Source of the DNA: an uncultured Pseudobdellovibrionaceae bacterium
GTDB taxonomy: Bacteria; Bdellovibrionota; Bdellovibrionia; Bdellovibrionales; JAMPXM01
Assembly (NCBI GenBank): GCA_934277865.1
Contig: CAKQVW010000001.1
Coordinates: 1 to 45,556 of the forward strand
Length of the DNA stretch: 45,556 nucleotides
Direction: 5' to 3'
A program made the position numbers and the translations under genes. Shown here piece after piece: positions 25,379 to 33,336 of the stretch (within the stretch, counting starts at the first letter, position 1; each line of letters begins with the position of its first letter). Under the pieces are notes generated by a model. That model did no database searches, was not told where the DNA came from, and was given only the letters and a program-made list of their open reading frames with translations.

Positions 25379-26272
25379 CTACCTGGCAGTTTTGTCGCCT
25401 TTTGTGGGCTTAGCGGCCGGTGCGACTTCCGACGATTGTGGTGCGGGGAAAAACTGCACACACTTTCCAGCGATATCAGAGAGGGCGGCGCGGTAGCTTC
25501 CATCCGCATCAGAGGCTTTCAAAGAAAAGAGATCCATCGATTTCACTAGAGTGTGAGACTCCGGAGTCACCTCTTTGCCTTTCTCTTTGCCGCTGGAGAA
25601 CGCATCAACCAACTGACCGAGTAAGTCGGAGGCGGCTTTCTTCGGAGCTGTCTGTGCCTGCGGAACGGGAAAGGCATCCTTTGCAAACGAAGAATGCAGC
25701 TTTCGGACATTGGATTCATGAGTGGCCTTGTAGCCCGAGAGCAAACTTCGCAAATTCGCCGGGATTGACTTCATCTGATAGAACGAGTCGCAGCTTTGTG
25801 CTTTTTTAGCGAATTCACTCAATGTTTTTGCATTCGATTGTGAGCGTAGGAGTTCGCACACTTCGCGTGTCAACGTTACGGCGACGCCGTTGTAGGAGTA
25901 CGTGTGTGAAGCGACCTCTTGCTTTTTAAAGACCGTCAATGCTCCAAGATGCTTTTCATCCCGATCCTTGCGCCAGGTAAGAACCTCTTCAGATTCATCC
26001 GCAAACGCAGAGAACTGAATCGCCATCGAATTGTCCTTTGAGACCACGCGCTGAGTGGCACCATCGTCTGCTGGTACTGGAGGAAACCAATATTGCGGGA
26101 CAACACCGAGATTCAGTTCGCCGTTGAACTTAGCACCAGGAAAATCCGTGAGCGTCGCATCGTAGACCGCGAACTGGCCAAGGCTTGGAGCCCTTTTTGC
26201 ATCGTCCGCGGCATGAACAAACACTGGGAGAGTGAGAGCGGCAATCACTAATGTTTCTTTTATAGCTTTCAT
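25379..26272 (-). CDS. Exported protein of unknown function downstream of lon
   Basis: I do not recognise this 297-residue protein. A clean signal peptide covers residues 1-21 (MKAIKETLVIAALTLPVFVHA, cleavage before ADD). The mature part has three Cys residues, no membrane helix, and an Ala/Lys-rich tail (about 270-297). The ATG at 26272 follows an AAGGGTGAG ribosome site; the longer reading from 26290 begins on that site. It starts 35 nt after the lon stop on the same strand, so it may be co-transcribed with lon. Confidence 0.65.
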   Translation of the reverse strand: MKAIKETLVIAALTLPVFVHAADDAKRAPSLGQFAVYDATLTDFPGAKFNGELNLGVVPQYWFPPVPADDGATQRVVSKDNSMAIQFSAFADESEEVLTWRKDRDEKHLGALTVFKKQEVASHTYSYNGVAVTLTREVCELLRSQSNAKTLSEFAKKAQSCDSFYQMKSIPANLRSLLSGYKATHESNVRKLHSSFAKDAFPVPQAQTAPKKAASDLLGQLVDAFSSGKEKGKEVTPESHTLVKSMDLFSLKASDADGSYRAALSDIAGKCVQFFPAPQSSEVAPAAKPTKGDKTAR

Positions 26273-26307
26273 CGTCTCACCCTTCCTCATAGACCGACCA
26301 ACTTTCC

Positions 26308-28746
26308 TTAGGCTGCCGAAGCGGCCGCTGTGTCTTTCGACTTTTTGCCGCCCTTTGTGCTGTGGCGTTTTGTTTTACCGGTCTTTTCGTCAAGAGCGGC
26401 ATCCAGCGCCATCTGCAGAACTTCATCCAAATGTTCGACGAAGATGAAGCTCAATTGTTTGCGGAACTCTTCGGGGATATCTTGAACGTCCTTCTGGTTC
26501 TGGAAGGGGATCAAGACAGTTTTCACGCCGTGGTTCAGTGCCGCGAGAGCTTTCTCACGAATGCCGCCCACTGGAAGAACACGTCCCGAGAGAGTGACCT
26601 CGCCTGTCATCGCGATGTCTGTGCGTACCGGCGTATTTGTCATCAAGCTGATGAGTGCCGTCGCCATCGTGATACCTGCGCTGGGTCCATCCGTAGGGAT
26701 GGCTCCCGCCGGGATGTGCACGTGACCCGTGTGGTTCTCGCACCAGTCTGGATCGATGCCAAGTTCCTCGGCGTGTGCGCGAGCGTAGCTGAGTGCCGCC
26801 TGCGCCGACTCTTTCATCACGTCGCCCATTTGGCCCGTGAGAACAAGTCCACCTTTGCCCTTCATTTTCAGGGCTTCGATGTGCAGAACTTCGCCGCCTG
26901 CTTGTGCCCAAGCGAGACCAGTTACGATACCCACTTGTGAATCTTCCATCTTCTCGTCGCGAATAAAGCGCGCCGGTCCAAGGAGTTCAGCAATTTTCTC
27001 TGCCGTGCAGATGACCTTTTCTTTGTGGCCAAGCACAACACCTTTTGCAACCTTACGGCAGACCGAACCAACTTCGCGCTCGAGGTTACGAAGACCTGCT
27101 TCGCGAGTGTAGGCTCCGATGAGGTAGCGGATGCCATCATCTGTGAACTCGATGTTCTCAGACGTGACGCCGTTTGCTTCCATCTGGCGCTCGATCAAGT
27201 GTTTCTTCGTGATCAAGAGCTTGTCGTTCTCTGTGTAACCAGAGATTTGAATGAGCTCCATACGGTCGCGAAGAGCCGGTGGAATGTTCTCAAGTACGTT
27301 CGCAGTCGCGATGAACAGCGCATTCGAAAGATCGAAGTCGACGTTCAGGTAGTGATCGCGGAACGCATGGTTCTGTTCGGGATCAAGAACTTCAAGCATC
27401 GCTGCCGAGGGGTCTCCGCGGTAGTCGCTGCCCAGTTTGTCGATCTCGTCGAGAACGATAACGGGGTTCTTTGTTTTAACTTGCTTCAACGCTTGGATGA
27501 TTTTCCCAGGCATCGCGCCGACGTACGTGCGACGGTGACCACGAATCTCGGCTTCGTCTTTCACGCCACCAAGTGCGACGCGGAAGTACTCGCGGCCCAT
27601 CGATCTTGCGATCGAGCGACCAAGCGAAGTTTTACCAACGCCGGGCGGTCCACAGAAGCAGAGGATTGGCCCTTTGCGTGAATCTGTTTTCAGTTTGCGT
27701 ACAGCCAAGAACTCGAGAATACGGTCCTTTGCTTTTGCCAACTCGTAGTGATCTTCATCGAGGATCATTTTTGCGCGATCGAGGTCAAGGTTGTCCTCTG
27801 TCGACTTCGACCATGGCAGATCGATCAGCCAGTCCAGATAAGTGCGAAGCATAGAGGCTTCACTTGCATCTGGGTGCATGCGCTCGAGGCGGCCAAGTTG
27901 TTTCATCGCTTCATTGTGCACGGTCTCGGGCATTCCTGCCTTGACCAGCTTTTCGCGAAGTTCTTCCATCTCTTCGCCCTTCTGATCTTGTTCGCCAAGC
28001 TCAGACTTGATAGCTCGCATTTGCTCGCGCAAGAAGTACTCGCGCTGGCTTTTCGACATCTCGTCTTTTGCTGTTGAACGGATCTTCTGTTGCATCGACA
28101 GAACTTCGAGTTCCGCCGTGAGAATCTCGTTTACAAGCTTCAGGCGCTCGACCGAGTCTGTCGATTCGAGTACGCGTTGAGCGTCCGAGACCTTCAGACC
28201 GAGGTTCGATGCGATGAGATCCGCGAGGCGACCTGGTTCGGTCACATCATCAAGGATCAAAAGAATGTCTGGTGAGAGCGAACGGCCGAGAGCGATAATC
28301 TTCTCTAGCTGTTCACGAGCCGTGCGCATCAGCGCTTCGTGCTCGATAGGAAGTTCCTTCGAATCCTTGGCATCTACGGTTTCCGAGAGCTTCTCGACCG
28401 CGACTTCGAAGTTCGGAGACGACTTCACATAACGAGTGATGCGTCCTTTGGCTTCGCCTTGAATAAGGATTTTTACCCGACCGTCCGCAAGCTTTCGCAT
28501 GCGCATGATACGAGCGATTGTTCCGACCTGATAGATTGTATTCTCAGTCGGATTCTCTTCGGTGATTTCACGCTGTGAAGCAAGGAAGATCAGTCGGTTT
28601 TTACCGAGCGCCTCTTCTACCGAACGAATCGATGCTTCTCGTCCAACGAAGAGAGGCAAAATCATGTAAGGGAATACCACGATGTCTCTCACTGGGAGCA
28701 TCGGAAGTGATTCCGGAATCTCTAGAACTTTATCGTCAAAACCCAT
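26308..28746 (-). CDS. lon: ATP-dependent protease Lon
   Basis: The full-length 812-residue Lon degrades misfolded and regulatory proteins in the cytoplasm. The N-terminal LON substrate-binding domain (about 12-205) begins LPMLPVRDIVVFPYM. The AAA+ module has Walker A GPPGVGKTSLG and Walker B IVLDEIDKLG. The proteolytic domain has Ser689 in TDGPSAGIT and Lys732 in GGIREKALAALNHG, 43 residues apart as in Escherichia coli. The C-terminus has an extra Lys-rich tail. GGAGG lies 4 nt before the ATG. A weak TTGAGA / TAGAGC pair with 17-nt spacing (28771-28799) could be its promoter; I see no recognisable heat-shock element. Confidence 0.97.
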   Translation of the reverse strand: MGFDDKVLEIPESLPMLPVRDIVVFPYMILPLFVGREASIRSVEEALGKNRLIFLASQREITEENPTENTIYQVGTIARIMRMRKLADGRVKILIQGEAKGRITRYVKSSPNFEVAVEKLSETVDAKDSKELPIEHEALMRTAREQLEKIIALGRSLSPDILLILDDVTEPGRLADLIASNLGLKVSDAQRVLESTDSVERLKLVNEILTAELEVLSMQQKIRSTAKDEMSKSQREYFLREQMRAIKSELGEQDQKGEEMEELREKLVKAGMPETVHNEAMKQLGRLERMHPDASEASMLRTYLDWLIDLPWSKSTEDNLDLDRAKMILDEDHYELAKAKDRILEFLAVRKLKTDSRKGPILCFCGPPGVGKTSLGRSIARSMGREYFRVALGGVKDEAEIRGHRRTYVGAMPGKIIQALKQVKTKNPVIVLDEIDKLGSDYRGDPSAAMLEVLDPEQNHAFRDHYLNVDFDLSNALFIATANVLENIPPALRDRMELIQISGYTENDKLLITKKHLIERQMEANGVTSENIEFTDDGIRYLIGAYTREAGLRNLEREVGSVCRKVAKGVVLGHKEKVICTAEKIAELLGPARFIRDEKMEDSQVGIVTGLAWAQAGGEVLHIEALKMKGKGGLVLTGQMGDVMKESAQAALSYARAHAEELGIDPDWCENHTGHVHIPAGAIPTDGPSAGITMATALISLMTNTPVRTDIAMTGEVTLSGRVLPVGGIREKALAALNHGVKTVLIPFQNQKDVQDIPEEFRKQLSFIFVEHLDEVLQMALDAALDEKTGKTKRHSTKGGKKSKDTAAASAA

Positions 28747-29055
28747 GCATCCTCCGCCACTGCGTGCAAGGCTCTATCTGCTTAACTTTTCGGTCTCAAA
28801 TTGAACGGGCTTAAACAACCCAGACGAAATAAACGCACGCAGACCCAAAATCAGGCCATGTGGCTTGTTCTTAAGATGAAAATGACTAGGGTTTGATCGA
28901 GTCTAGCTAGGTGAGAAGCGGGGAATCCGCCTCTAGAGCCGGTTTCAGGCAGGACTACAGTCGAGAAAGCTCATCGTGCTTCAAAACACAAATGCCGCAA
29001 CCCAGACGGGATTGCGGCAAGTGACGCTATGCAAATCAAAAAACAAGGAGGTACC
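28747..29055. other. Intergenic region upstream of lon
   Basis: This 309-bp gap separates lon from the dksA-like gene on the same strand. It holds the strong terminator described separately at 28982-29019. It also holds a weak lon promoter candidate on the minus strand: -35 TTGAGA at 28794-28799 and -10 TAGAGC at 28771-28776, spacing 17. Between 28800 and 28980 I see no convincing gene. Confidence 0.5.
28982..29019 (-). terminator. Rho-independent terminator of the dksA-like gene
   Basis: On the minus strand TTGCCGCAA-type stem sequence pairs as 8 bp (28993-29000 with 29012-29019). A single bulge and three more G-C pairs close a GTCT loop, and TTTGTGTTTTG follows (28992 down to 28982). It lies 37 nt after the stop of the 119-residue DksA-like gene, so lon is transcribed separately. 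Confidence 0.85.
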
Positions 29056-29415
29056 TTATGCGAAGATGCGTTCGGTTTGTTCTTGTTCTTCTTTGCAGGC
29101 AATGCAGAGAGTGGCAACTGGGCGAGCTTTCAGGCGTGCGATCCCGATGGGTTCTTCGCACACTTCGCAAAGACCATACGAGCCATCAACGATGCGTTGA
29201 AGGGCGCGATCGATTTTTGGAAGTAGCATGTGAGCGCGTTCCTGGTCGCGAACCGCTCGAGTGAGATCGAGTTCGGAAGTTGCGCGATCGCCTTCGTCGC
29301 CGCGCTCACCGACAGGCGCAAGAGTCTCGTGACGAAAACTCTGCATCTTATTGATAAGTTCGGAACGTTGATCGAGCAGCATCAACTTGAAAGAATTCAA
29401 TTCGCGTGTACGCAT
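29056..29415 (-). CDS. DksA/TraR family RNA polymerase-binding regulator, intact zinc finger
   Basis: The 119-residue protein has a coiled coil (about 5-38 and 50-78). The tip carries Asp40, Asp43 and Ala45 (DxxDxA), the residues DksA uses inside the RNA polymerase secondary channel. A four-Cys zinc finger follows (Cys83, 86, 104, 107). DksA works with ppGpp to tune rRNA and amino-acid promoters. It is shorter than E. coli DksA (151) at the N-terminus. The ATG at 29415 follows GAGGGAG with 6-nt spacing; the longer reading from 29526 runs through the promoter. Its own promoter and terminator make it monocistronic. The second DksA-like gene lies just upstream. Confidence 0.9.
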   Translation of the reverse strand: MRTRELNSFKLMLLDQRSELINKMQSFRHETLAPVGERGDEGDRATSELDLTRAVRDQERAHMLLPKIDRALQRIVDGSYGLCEVCEEPIGIARLKARPVATLCIACKEEQEQTERIFA

Positions 29416-29497
29416 AGAACACTCCCTCGCTTTGCGATGCACATTAGTTGTGCACCAAATAACCCGCCGCGACCCCACTCGCAACAGGTTGTGACAG

Positions 29498-29526
29498 CTT
29501 CTAAGGAGTCTGTAAGGTCTTGTCAA
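29498..29526 (-). promoter_or_regulatory. Sigma70-like promoter of the 119-residue DksA-like gene
   Basis: On the minus strand a perfect TTGACA (-35, 29521-29526) is separated by 17 nt from TAGAAG (-10, 29498-29503, 4/6 match). A run of eight T residues overlaps the 5' edge of the -35 box and could act as an UP-like element. Transcription would start near 29491, leaving a leader of about 75 nt. Confidence 0.65.
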
Positions 29527-29694
29527 AAAAAAGAGGTTTGTTCCGCGTTATCCAAACAGGATGCTTTGGACTTGAGCATCTCCTTGTGGATATTGGCAAT
29601 TTCGGAATTTCTCTGACCGCGGGCGTCGCATCCTTGCTAGCGCGCGGCTGTGAAGTCGGTGCCTCGCGACCTCCTGTCGCAAACCATTCCGACC

Positions 29695-29716
29695 AAATCT
29701 GTCACGAAATCTGTCA
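29695..29716. repeat. Tandem 10-bp direct repeat AAATCTGTCA
   Basis: Two identical copies, 29695-29704 and 29707-29716, are separated by CG, giving a 12-nt period. They lie 14 nt beyond the stop of the degenerate DksA-like gene and about 170 nt upstream of the promoter of the next one. An operator is possible; nothing else identifies it. Confidence 0.45.
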
Positions 29717-29729
29717 TAAAATAAATCGG

Positions 29730-30119
29730 CTAAGAGCGAACAAATCGACGGCTCATCGCCTCGCGAATCTCAGCTCCTTCGATGGAGAGGCGAGTCCATG
29801 GAAGGGCGCGCAGGCGCTCGACCTCGATCGGCTCGTCGGTCTCTTCGCAGATCCCGTAGCTGCCGCGTTCGATGCGAGCGAGGGCGCTTTCGATTTCAAG
29901 CAAGCGAGTTTTGGCTCGTTGCTGCTCACATAAGAAATCGTTCTCGGCGAGAAGTGCCATAGTCATGTCGCCTTCGTCGCTCCCTCCGCGGTCTCGACTT
30001 TCGAACTCCCGCATCGCGGCCCGTGAACGGTTAAGAAGCTCCGCTTTCATTTCTACCAACCGTGCGCGGCACTCCCGAATGAATTGATCCGTCAGACCTG
30101 TTTTCGAAGCTTGCGACAT
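29730..30119 (-). CDS. DksA/TraR-like protein with degenerate zinc finger
   Basis: This is a 129-residue paralogue of the neighbouring DksA-like protein. The coiled coil is kept. The tip reads SDEGDMT (Asp48, Asp51, Thr53), retaining both acidic residues but replacing the Ala. The zinc-finger positions are Cys91, Thr94, Ser112 and Gly115, so zinc cannot bind in the usual way. The region after GSYGIC still follows the DksA fold. Zinc-free DksA homologues are known in other bacteria. This copy may compete with or tune the intact one. GAGGAGG precedes the ATG at a normal distance. A hairpin lies in its short leader. Confidence 0.82.
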   Translation of the reverse strand: MSQASKTGLTDQFIRECRARLVEMKAELLNRSRAAMREFESRDRGGSDEGDMTMALLAENDFLCEQQRAKTRLLEIESALARIERGSYGICEETDEPIEVERLRALPWTRLSIEGAEIREAMSRRFVRS

Positions 30120-30138
30120 GACGTCCTCCTCTCCCCAC

Positions 30139-30161
30139 CAAGGTCCTGTTTAGTGACCTTG
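30139..30161. promoter_or_regulatory. Hairpin in the leader of the degenerate DksA-like gene
   Basis: CAAGGTC (30139-30145) and GACCTTG (30155-30161) form a perfect 7-bp stem with a 9-nt loop, about 10 nt upstream of the ribosome site on the minus strand. It could be a leader structure or an operator. Confidence 0.4.
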
Positions 30162-30200
30162 CTGGCGAGTAAGACGAATCGAATCGCACAACCGGTTAGA

Positions 30201-30231
30201 GCGATGCCCATTTTCGGGCATCGCATTTTTT
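30201..30231 (+). terminator. Plus-strand rho-independent terminator with no plus-strand gene in front
   Basis: GCGATGCCC (30201-30209) and GGGCATCGC (30216-30224) form a perfect 9-bp stem with a 6-nt loop. ATTTTTTT follows on the plus strand only. On the minus strand the A run comes before the stem, so it does not look like the end of the lipoprotein gene. It could end a small plus-strand RNA or an antisense transcript. Confidence 0.6.
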
Positions 30232-30254
30232 TATGGCGGTCGTAAGCGGTCCTG

Positions 30255-32240
30255 TTACTGGACCGTGGACTCAAGGGGCACCAGCTTGCCCTCTTTGACG
30301 GTGAGTACGCTGATAGGTCGTTTAAGCTCTCGAGTAGGGCTCATATCCAAAGCACCAAACGCTCCGGGAAATCCCTTCACGCTCGTCAACTTTTCCTGCA
30401 GTTCGGTGCGCGTGGTGGCGCCGCCTGCGATCAGCTGTCGCAACAAAAGACCTGTGTCGTAGGCTTGCGCTTCAATCATGCCGGGCTCTTCGCCAAACAC
30501 GTCTTTGTAGGCCTTAACGAAATCTGAAGACGCGAATGAACGGTCGCCGGTGTAGAGCCCGTCGACGATGATCGCGTTTTCCACAAACTTTTGCCCACGA
30601 GAAACAAACGAAGCGTTGTTCCAAAGGTTGGTGCCAAGAAGTCTGACATTGTCGACATCGTTGTAGGCAAGCATGGGTGCGATCTGCCCAGCGGCTCTTG
30701 CACTGTCAGGAATGAAGAGCGCGTCGAAGTCGACGATCGGAGGAAGGATCTCTTCTGGAGTCGCCTGCGATTGGCGCGCCGAGCGACGTGGATTTTTCTC
30801 CAGATATTGGCGGTATCGAATCCGGTACTCCTCTGACCGATCTTCGACGTAGTAGTTTCCAACCATGCGTTGCACGTGACCGCGGAAGTCGGTTTCTTTC
30901 GGATCATACGGCTGGGCGGCGTTCACCGAGCCACCACGCAGCTTCACAGCGTCCCAGAAGAAGTTCGCAAACTCTGTTCCATAGGGGTCATTTGGAAAGA
31001 GGATGGCAAAGCGTTTAAGGCCCAGACGCTCGATGGCGACGTAGGCGAGATGTTCCGCCTGCATTTGGCTGGTCAAAGCATTTCGGAAAATGAATTCGCC
31101 ACTTTCCGTCAGGCCCGCCTTTTGTCCGAGAACAATCGTTGGCATACCAAACTCTTGCGCCTTACTGGTTTCAGAGCCCGCAGTTCGAGAAAGCAGTCCG
31201 CCTACCATGGCAACGGCATTGTCCTCGACCACAAGTCGTTCTACCGCGCGCCGAGCGATGTCGGGGTTGCCTTCGCTGTCGATGACAGCCAAACGGAATC
31301 CCGAGGTCTTTTTGTTCGGACTGTAGATTCCGAGTCCAAGCTGTAGGCCGCGAAGCGCGCGGTAGCCCACGGCTTGTTGCCGTCCCGAGAGGGGAAGAAT
31401 CGCGCCGACCGTGCGGGGATTTACCCGGCTTCGCGCATCGATCTGTGTGATGAGCGTCGTCGCACGCTCGGCGAGCTCGGTTCCGGGTGCCAAGGCCACC
31501 ACATCTTGAAAGGAACTGCGCGCGCGTGCCAGTTGTTTCTGCTCGGCAAGGCTAAGGCCGATCCGGTACTTCGCTGTTGGTCGAAGGAACCCGTAGCTGC
31601 TACGGTCTGCGACTTCCGTCAGCTGCTCTTCATTGAGTCGGGTGTCCAAGAGGTCTTGAGCGGCAAGTCGGTACTTTTCTTTCCGGCTAGCGTCTGTCGC
31701 TTGGTTGTAGAGCTCGACGTAGAGCTCGAGAGCATCGAGTACGCGATTTTCAGACAGGAGGATTTCGCCTTGAAGTTCGCTAGCCTCGTACTTTTGCGCC
31801 GGTGTTGCATTGCTCGAACGTGCGATCGCACGGGTGAGATCGAGGGCTTCGCGAAATTGACTGAATCGCACATGAATGCGAGCGGCGCGAAGTAGAGCCT
31901 CTGTTTCGTAGGGCGTCTCCATTTCGCCTCGCGCGACGGAGAGGTAGCTTTGGAGGGCATCTTTCCAGAGCTGTTGTTTCTCAAAAATTTGCGCCGACAT
32001 CATGTTGGCGTCGTCTGCGAGATCCGATTCCGGAGCGGTCGCGATGACCTTCTTGAAGCGCGCGAGTGCTTTTTTGTTGTCGCCGGCTTCCATGGCTAGC
32101 CGACCTTGTTTAAACTCTTGTTCAAGAGAGGGCGGAGCTTTAACGGGCTGGCGTCGCTTCGGCGTCGTTTGGCACGCGCTCAATAAGAAGGTGGCCACCA
32201 AGACGGCTAAGAAAGTCATCTGAGTTGGAGTTTTGATCAC
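30255..32240 (-). CDS. LpoA-like lipoprotein: TPR domain plus periplasmic-binding fold
   Basis: The 661-residue protein has a lipoprotein signal ending LLSAC, with lipidated Cys23. Residues about 40-270 are TPR-like helical repeats. Residues about 280-650 form a type I periplasmic-binding fold (AILPLSGRQQAVGYRALRGL and LFPNDPYGTEFANFFWDAV). LpoA, the outer-membrane activator of the peptidoglycan synthase PBP1A, has the same order; branched-chain amino acid receptors have only the second part. A role in peptidoglycan synthesis is inferred from architecture. The GTG start at 32240 has an AGGGAGG ribosome site 5 nt upstream, better than the internal ATG at 32219. It follows the dnaJ-like gene by 35 nt and is probably in the same operon. 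Confidence 0.8.
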   Translation of the reverse strand: MIKTPTQMTFLAVLVATFLLSACQTTPKRRQPVKAPPSLEQEFKQGRLAMEAGDNKKALARFKKVIATAPESDLADDANMMSAQIFEKQQLWKDALQSYLSVARGEMETPYETEALLRAARIHVRFSQFREALDLTRAIARSSNATPAQKYEASELQGEILLSENRVLDALELYVELYNQATDASRKEKYRLAAQDLLDTRLNEEQLTEVADRSSYGFLRPTAKYRIGLSLAEQKQLARARSSFQDVVALAPGTELAERATTLITQIDARSRVNPRTVGAILPLSGRQQAVGYRALRGLQLGLGIYSPNKKTSGFRLAVIDSEGNPDIARRAVERLVVEDNAVAMVGGLLSRTAGSETSKAQEFGMPTIVLGQKAGLTESGEFIFRNALTSQMQAEHLAYVAIERLGLKRFAILFPNDPYGTEFANFFWDAVKLRGGSVNAAQPYDPKETDFRGHVQRMVGNYYVEDRSEEYRIRYRQYLEKNPRRSARQSQATPEEILPPIVDFDALFIPDSARAAGQIAPMLAYNDVDNVRLLGTNLWNNASFVSRGQKFVENAIIVDGLYTGDRSFASSDFVKAYKDVFGEEPGMIEAQAYDTGLLLRQLIAGGATTRTELQEKLTSVKGFPGAFGALDMSPTRELKRPISVLTVKEGKLVPLESTVQ

Positions 32241-32275
32241 GAGCGCCTCCCTACGTCACGCGTCCGTCGATTGCC

Positions 32276-33319
32276 TCACTTTTTACGTAGGCGTTCGACC
32301 TTCTCTTGGAAGGACTTGACCATCGGTCCCGGACGCACGCTAGCGGCAAAACGTTTTAACAGTTCCTTCTGATCATCGGTGAGGTCTCGCGGCACGTCGA
32401 TCAGAACCTTTACCAACATGTCTCCTGATGCAGCGCCGCCTTGACCCACCATAGGGAATCCCTTCCCTTTGAGTCGAAAAATTTGGCCGGAAGGTGTTCC
32501 GGGTGGAATTTTAAGCGAGGCTTTGCCAGTGAGCGTTGGAATTTCGGCGATGGTTCCGTTCACCGCATCGGAAAACCCGAGTGGCAATTCGAGGTGCACA
32601 TCGTTTTCCACTCGTCGAAACAGCGCGTGTTCAGCCACGTTTACAATCACGTAGAGATCGCCAAACTGATTTCCGCTGGGAGGCGCGTCGCCCTCGGCGC
32701 GAAGCTTAAGACGTTGCCCAGATTTGACTCCCGAAGGAATCGTGATGGCGAGTCGGGCGGTTTCTTCGCGCCCGCCACGCTGACGAACAAAGCTGATGGT
32801 TTTTTCACAACCTGTCGCAGCTTCTTCCAGTGTGATCGTCAACGTGTAGCGGAGATCGGCGCCGCGCGTGCGAGTACCGCCACGAGGGCCGTCTTGCTGG
32901 CCGCCGCCAGGGCGTGGCCCTTTCTGGCGAACCTCACGAAAAGCGTCGCCAAAGATGTCGCCGAAAATATCTTGGAAGGATTCTGGTCCAGCCGAGCCAA
33001 ATCCACTGAAGGTTTGATCTTCGAAACCGCCAAAGGGCCCGCCCCCAAAAGGACCAGCTCCGCCGCTAAACGGACCGCCGGCTCCGGCATAGGCCGCAAA
33101 GCCATGGCCAAACTGGTCGTACTGTTTACGTTTCTCCGGGTCCGAAAGCACATCGTTGGCCTCGGAAATTTCTTTGAATTTGTCCTCGGCCGTTTTGTCG
33201 CCCGGATTTTTGTCAGGGTGAAACTGAAGCGCCAGCTTGCGAAAGGCCTTCTTGATTTCGTCCGGTGTCGAGTTGCGACGAACACCGAGAACCTCGTAGT
33301 AGTCGCGTTTGTTGGACAC
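32276..33319 (-). CDS. DnaJ-family co-chaperone without zinc finger
   Basis: The 347-residue J protein has a J domain at 6-70 with HPD at 34-36, which stimulates the ATPase of DnaK. A Gly/Phe-rich region (about 75-150) contains several GGPFG-like repeats. The C-terminal substrate-binding beta domains follow (about 155-325). The four CxxCxGxG zinc modules of standard DnaJ are missing; only one Cys remains in this region, so it is class B (CbpA-like). It lies 17 nt behind grpE. No dnaK is present in the window. It may be the main or an accessory J protein of this organism. Confidence 0.9.
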   Translation of the reverse strand: MSNKRDYYEVLGVRRNSTPDEIKKAFRKLALQFHPDKNPGDKTAEDKFKEISEANDVLSDPEKRKQYDQFGHGFAAYAGAGGPFSGGAGPFGGGPFGGFEDQTFSGFGSAGPESFQDIFGDIFGDAFREVRQKGPRPGGGQQDGPRGGTRTRGADLRYTLTITLEEAATGCEKTISFVRQRGGREETARLAITIPSGVKSGQRLKLRAEGDAPPSGNQFGDLYVIVNVAEHALFRRVENDVHLELPLGFSDAVNGTIAEIPTLTGKASLKIPPGTPSGQIFRLKGKGFPMVGQGGAASGDMLVKVLIDVPRDLTDDQKELLKRFAASVRPGPMVKSFQEKVERLRKK

Positions 33320-33336
33320 AGGTTACCTCAGTTTCA

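Larger units (their letters stand above)
29416..29729. other. Intergenic region between the two DksA-like genes
   Basis: This 314-bp gap contains the promoter of the 119-residue gene (29498-29526), a tandem 10-bp repeat (29695-29716), and a small GCGAC-CTCCT-GTCGC hairpin (29666-29680) downstream of the second DksA-like gene. A plus-strand reading frame from 29520 crosses the gap but has no family resemblance and overlaps the opposite gene; I do not count it. Confidence 0.5.

Noticed and set aside
29520..29933. 137-residue plus-strand frame across the gap between the DksA-like genes
   Set aside because: It overlaps the opposite DksA-like gene by about 200 nt, has no ribosome site, and contains the minus-strand promoter at its start.
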